Of a stretch of 64,000 nt of DNA, positions 63,564-64,000 are shown piece after piece. Location: assembly GCF_000337795.1 (NCBI RefSeq), contig NZ_AOLP01000001.1, positions 62,001-126,000 on the forward strand. The letters are read 5' to 3'. The DNA comes from Haloferax denitrificans ATCC 35960 (GTDB taxonomy: Archaea; Halobacteriota; Halobacteria; Halobacteriales; Haloferacaceae). The notes beneath the pieces are model-generated. The model was not told where the DNA came from and did not search any database. It saw only the letters and a list, made by a program, of their open reading frames with translations. The translations under genes were made by a program, and so were the position numbers. Every line of letters starts with the position of its first letter. Position 1 is the stretch's first letter.

Positions 63564-64000
63564 ATGAACCTCACCTTCGTCTCGAACGTCGTTTATCCCT
63601 ACATCACTGGTGGCGCAGAAAAGCGTATTCACGAAATCGCCACCCGACTCTCACAGAACGGCCACGACGTGACCATCTACGGCCGCCACTTCTGGGACGG
63701 CCCGAAAGAGACGACCCACGAGGGCGTCACCCTCCGTGCAGTCGCCCCCGAAACAGAACTCTACACCGACGACCGTCGCTCGATCACCGAAGCGCTCGAT
63801 TTCGCCGCCCGTCTCGCCTACCCACTCGCCAAACGACTCCACAACGAGAATCACGACCTCGTCGTCGCCTCCGTCTTTCCGTACTTCCCTGTGCTCTCCT
63901 CGAAGCTCGCCGCCCTCGGGACCGACGTGCCCGTCGTCACGACCTGGCACGAAGTGTGGGGCGACTACTGGGACGACTACCTCGGCGTGCTCGCCCCCTT
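63564..64000 (+). CDS. GT4-family glycosyltransferase (3' truncated by window edge)
   Basis: The first 145 residues of a GT4-like protein. It starts MNLTFVSNVVYPYITGGAEKRIHEIA, the acceptor-domain opening typical of GT4 enzymes (the GGAE-x-H loop), then LAYPLAKRLHNENHDLVVASVFPYFPVLSS and VVTTWHEVWGDYW. The donor domain lies beyond the window. ATG 63564 is supported by the motif only a few residues later. It is divergent from glmM and extends the surface-glycan locus to the right. G+C-rich composition resembles native genes rather than the A+T-rich block. Confidence 0.9.
   Translation, partial: MNLTFVSNVVYPYITGGAEKRIHEIATRLSQNGHDVTIYGRHFWDGPKETTHEGVTLRAVAPETELYTDDRRSITEALDFAARLAYPLAKRLHNENHDLVVASVFPYFPVLSSKLAALGTDVPVVTTWHEVWGDYWDDYLGVLAP

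Noticed and set aside
1-64000. Search for tRNA/rRNA genes, insertion sequences and integration sites
   Set aside because: No cloverleaf-like sequence, transposase frame, terminal inverted repeats with target duplication or integrase was recognised by reading.

Overview
The window is high-GC, acidic-proteome haloarchaeal chromosome, almost certainly from Haloferax or a close relative. The strongest marker is a complete S-layer glycoprotein gene (csg, 28207-30675, minus). It has the 34-residue signal peptide, the NKT sequon at mature position 13, the Thr-rich linker and the PGF-CTERM tail known from Haloferax volcanii. A PilA-type pilin with the conserved Haloferax H-domain, halophilic ferredoxin-era features such as Tat lipoprotein signals, and many apparently leaderless genes agree with this.

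Layout. (1) 1-5.8 kb: a phosphotransferase (PTS) locus, with a DhnA-type class I aldolase (cut by the left edge), a triosephosphate-isomerase paralogue, galactitol-family EIIB, EIIC and EIIA, and the general proteins EI (minus strand) and HPr. (2) 5.8-14.2 kb: single-gene units: a 49-residue membrane protein, an MFS transporter, two NAD(P)-dependent enzymes, an iron-type substrate-binding lipoprotein behind two DtxR-like boxes, a membrane histidine kinase and a UbiA-like prenyltransferase. (3) 14.2-41 kb: an envelope region around csg. It holds a MacB-type ABC exporter with a CARDB-type surface protein, two separate CARDB-protein plus RND/MMPL-transporter pairs, a parallel beta-helix surface protein, two other secreted proteins, TrmB and TetR regulators, a CetZ tubulin-like protein, and an iron-boxed orphan CARDB protein. 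(4) 41-43.4 kb: small secreted or soluble proteins and a type IV pilin. (5) 43.9-64 kb: a surface-glycan locus. It starts with an A+T-rich block of two GT4 glycosyltransferases, a large GT-C-like membrane protein and a Wzx-like flippase. Next is a tightly overlapping minus-strand operon (acyltransferase, DegT aminotransferase, Gfo/Idh oxidoreductase, UDP-sugar dehydrogenase, GT2, DUF354 protein). Then come two sugar nucleotidylyltransferases, GlmS, GlmM and the beginning of another GT4.

How it fits together (inference from families). GlmS, GlmM and the GlmU-like enzyme can make UDP-GlcNAc from fructose-6-phosphate. The overlapping operon has the enzyme set that, in bacterial WbpA/B/E/D-type pathways, converts UDP-GlcNAc to UDP-2,3-diacetamido-glucuronic acid. 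The glycosyltransferases and flippase would assemble and export a lipid-linked glycan, whose likely acceptors are the S-layer glycoprotein and the pilin nearby. The paired CARDB/transporter loci could serve envelope export or maintenance. No tRNA, rRNA, CRISPR array or intact insertion sequence was seen.
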